Shown here piece after piece: positions 62,199-64,000 of a stretch of 64,000 nucleotides of DNA. The translations under genes and the position numbers were made by a program. The first letter of the stretch is position 1; every line of letters begins with the position of its first letter. The DNA comes from Monoplex corrugatus. Lineage: Eukaryota; Mollusca; Gastropoda; Littorinimorpha; Ranellidae. The stretch lies in the NCBI GenBank assembly GCA_030674185.1, contig CM060312.1, positions 24,880,961 to 24,944,960 on the forward strand, written 5' to 3'. The notes under the pieces are model-generated. The model was not told the DNA's origin and did no database searches. It saw nothing but the letters and a program-made list of their open reading frames with translations.

Positions 62199-62511
62199 AC
62201 TGTTTGACTGAGGCTGATGCTTTTTTCACTAATTTACTGAAGATCTAGCAATCCTTTGGCTCTCAGAACTTGGTCAGCATCCTTGTATTGAAGATTTAGA
62301 GTCTTGTTGTGTAGAATTACTGCCAAATATATGTCACAACAGCAGGAGGGCGTGGCTTAGTTCCGACATTGTGGTTTGTTTACATTTTTTCATCGACAAG
62401 TGTTGATAGATATGCTACCGTCACTGAATTTGTGTGTGCATATAATCGAAGTGCAAGTACTTTTTTGTCCGTTATTAACTCTTTGCAACTGCTTTGTTTG
62501 TTTTTTTTCAG

Positions 62512-62940
62512 GCTGAAAGGCTTTGATGATGAAGATACTGGCCCCAAACAATGCCCCCCTCTTTCAATCCACACGTGTGCCTGAAGTCCACCTGAAGGGA
62601 GTACGGATACAGGATGATGTGCATCAGTACCTGACCCCTGTTTCCTTCTTCACCCTGTTCTTTACTGCAGAAATGATGGCAACAATCTGCAAGTACACAA
62701 ATGACTATGCTTCTCTTCATGGTGCTGAGGGAACCTCTTTTCACAGGCAGGACCCCTCAAACAAAGAAGAAATGTGACCATCACTCTGTACATCCAACTT
62801 TTGATACTGCCTAGTGCAACTGTAAACTTTGCAATGCAAAGCAAAAGAAAGAGAGAAAAACATATGTCATATGTAAACCTTGTGGAAACCACTATTGTTT
62901 CAGGTCTGAAAGGAACTGTCTGCTGAGGTCCCATGAGTAA
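62512..62940 (+). pseudogene. piggyBac transposase-like exon 2, deleted and frameshifted
   Basis: Acceptor after a T tract at 62510-62511. The entering frame (LKGFDDEDTGPKQCPP) stops after 62580; homology moves to another frame with STRVPEVHLKG, DVHQYLTPVSFFTLFF and AEMMATICKYTNDYA, the start of the piggyBac domain. After 62760 homology jumps to the C-terminal zinc-binding domain (CKLCNAKQKKERKTY, CKPCGNHYC, RNCLLRSHE, 62816-62938). The frameshift is near a C6 run at 62554-62559. No functional protein is possible. Confidence 0.85.
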
Positions 62941-63743
62941 CCATTTGTGTTTAGAATTTTCTGCTTGTCCTGGAAAAATGGTGGGGGTAAGAGGTAGGGA
63001 AGGGGCCTGGAGGGGGTGGTGGAGGTGTGAGCAATAACATATTTGTATAACTTTTCATGATAATTGTTTATTTACATTTCAGTGAAGAAAATGTTTGACT
63101 CAGTGACTTATGCTTGACTTAATGCTTTTTTAACGATAATACTTTGTCATGGTATACAGTGACTTTGTATGTACAACACAAAAACAGTATCTCAGGCGCT
63201 TTTCGTGGGTTGGGTACTGCCATATAAATTATATTATCATAAAAAGTTACCAAGCTATTTTGAAAAAGTAATTGTCACCTGAGTGAAGTAGACATAACTA
63301 CAATTTTAATGCAGAAAATAGTTAATCTCTCACCTAACACACACACACAAAATCTTCAGCAGATTGTACAGATAACCAGAAAAAATGATGACATTGCATT
63401 TTTTTTGGTTTATATTTTACAATTTAATTCAAAATACTGATTATTTTGCATGATAATCATTTATTATTTGAAATTTATAGTGACTTATGCTTTTTAAAAC
63501 ATTGAATTTTGTCATGGTATACAGTGGCTTTTTATGTACAACAGACAAAAACAAAATTTCATTAAAAATCCTGAAATTGACTTTTTATGTCTTGTCTTGC
63601 TGTTTTACAAACTACAATCTTTACCTTTCCAGTGGTGTATTGAATGTGTATGTATGTGTATCTGTGTAGTTGTGATATTTCTTTAAAAGTCACAAGCATT
63701 TTTCGCAAAAGAGAAACCACCGAAACACAAGAACTGGTAAGAG

Positions 63744-64000
63744 TTAAGGGTTTTCAGACTGGACGCAGGGTTCACCTGCGACCTATTTTGGAACAGGGGG
63801 TAAGGTGAGTAAAACACTTGTAGGTATGTTTGTATTCAACACAGAACAAAAAGGTTGTTATTGGGTTGTGCAGAATTGAATTCTAAACAACATACAGGTA
63901 ATAAAATTATGATAATGTTCATTATATAAAACTTGACCTGTGAGTTTTGCATGCATACTATTTGATGCAGATAATTTTTCATGCATACATTTAGTACTAA
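63744..64000. other. flank of the piggyBac element, nothing recognised
   Basis: AT-rich sequence after the TTAA. NOL9 upstream exons have not appeared by the window end. Confidence 0.5.

Larger units (their letters stand above)
61656..63743 (+). mobile_element. internally deleted piggyBac-type transposon (2.1 kb)
   Basis: TTAA at 61652-61655 and 63744-63747; inverted ends CTCTTACC (61656-61663) and GGTAAGAG (63736-63743), with matching subterminal GTTTCTT/ GTTCTT. Inside are a transposase-like exon 1, an intron, an N-terminal domain fragment and the C-terminal cysteine-rich domain. The catalytic DDD core is missing. Confidence 0.88.

Overview
The window looks like a piece of a repeat-rich metazoan nuclear genome, most likely a marine mollusc and plausibly a caenogastropod snail. 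The reasons are small exons in long introns, abundant (GT)n/(CA)n tracts, several tRNA-derived SINE types, LINE 3' tails ending in a short hairpin plus ATT repeats, and many LINE and DNA-transposon remnants. The species assignment is inference. Nothing indicates a bacterium, phage or organelle.

Two host genes lie in tandem on the minus strand. ISY1, the spliceosome / Prp19-complex factor, has nine exons between 18617 and 1317. Reading phase is continuous across all eight junctions (654 nt, 218 codons), and the acidic C-terminal end lies beyond the left edge. NOL9/Grc3, the nucleolar polynucleotide 5'-kinase, has nine recognisable exons between 59133 and 35245, including the stop codon. Its P-loop exons lie beyond the right edge.

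Layout. 1-590: 3' end of a CR1/L2-like LINE. 1317-18617: ISY1. The intron between exons 8 and 7 carries an uninterrupted 1141-codon R2/NeSL/Hero-type LINE ORF (3490-6915) on the opposite strand, inserted into a degenerate minisatellite. The next intron holds a 34-bp minisatellite with a 166-bp higher-order period. 18.6-35.2 kb, intergenic: a Tc1-like transposon (19554-21164), a near full-length RTE-like LINE with one frameshift (21886-25929), a 5'-truncated RNase H-bearing LINE, an RTE-X-like LINE fragment, and a 1.3-kb hAT-like element nested in a decayed LINE (32451-33765). 35.2-59.1 kb: NOL9 with LINE fragments, SINEs, a TTAA-flanked MITE candidate and a 2.5-kb minisatellite touching an exon. 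59.3-64 kb: a CR1/L2-like remnant, a short RT fragment and an internally deleted piggyBac element with TTAA ends (61656-63743).

I found no new multi-gene system. The strongest observations are the intact restriction-endonuclease-type LINE with a tRNA-like, stem-forming 3' UTR; the nested and inverted insertions that record retrotransposition mechanisms; and the ISY1 start codon lying exactly on an exon edge. Most other open frames are shadows of repeats.
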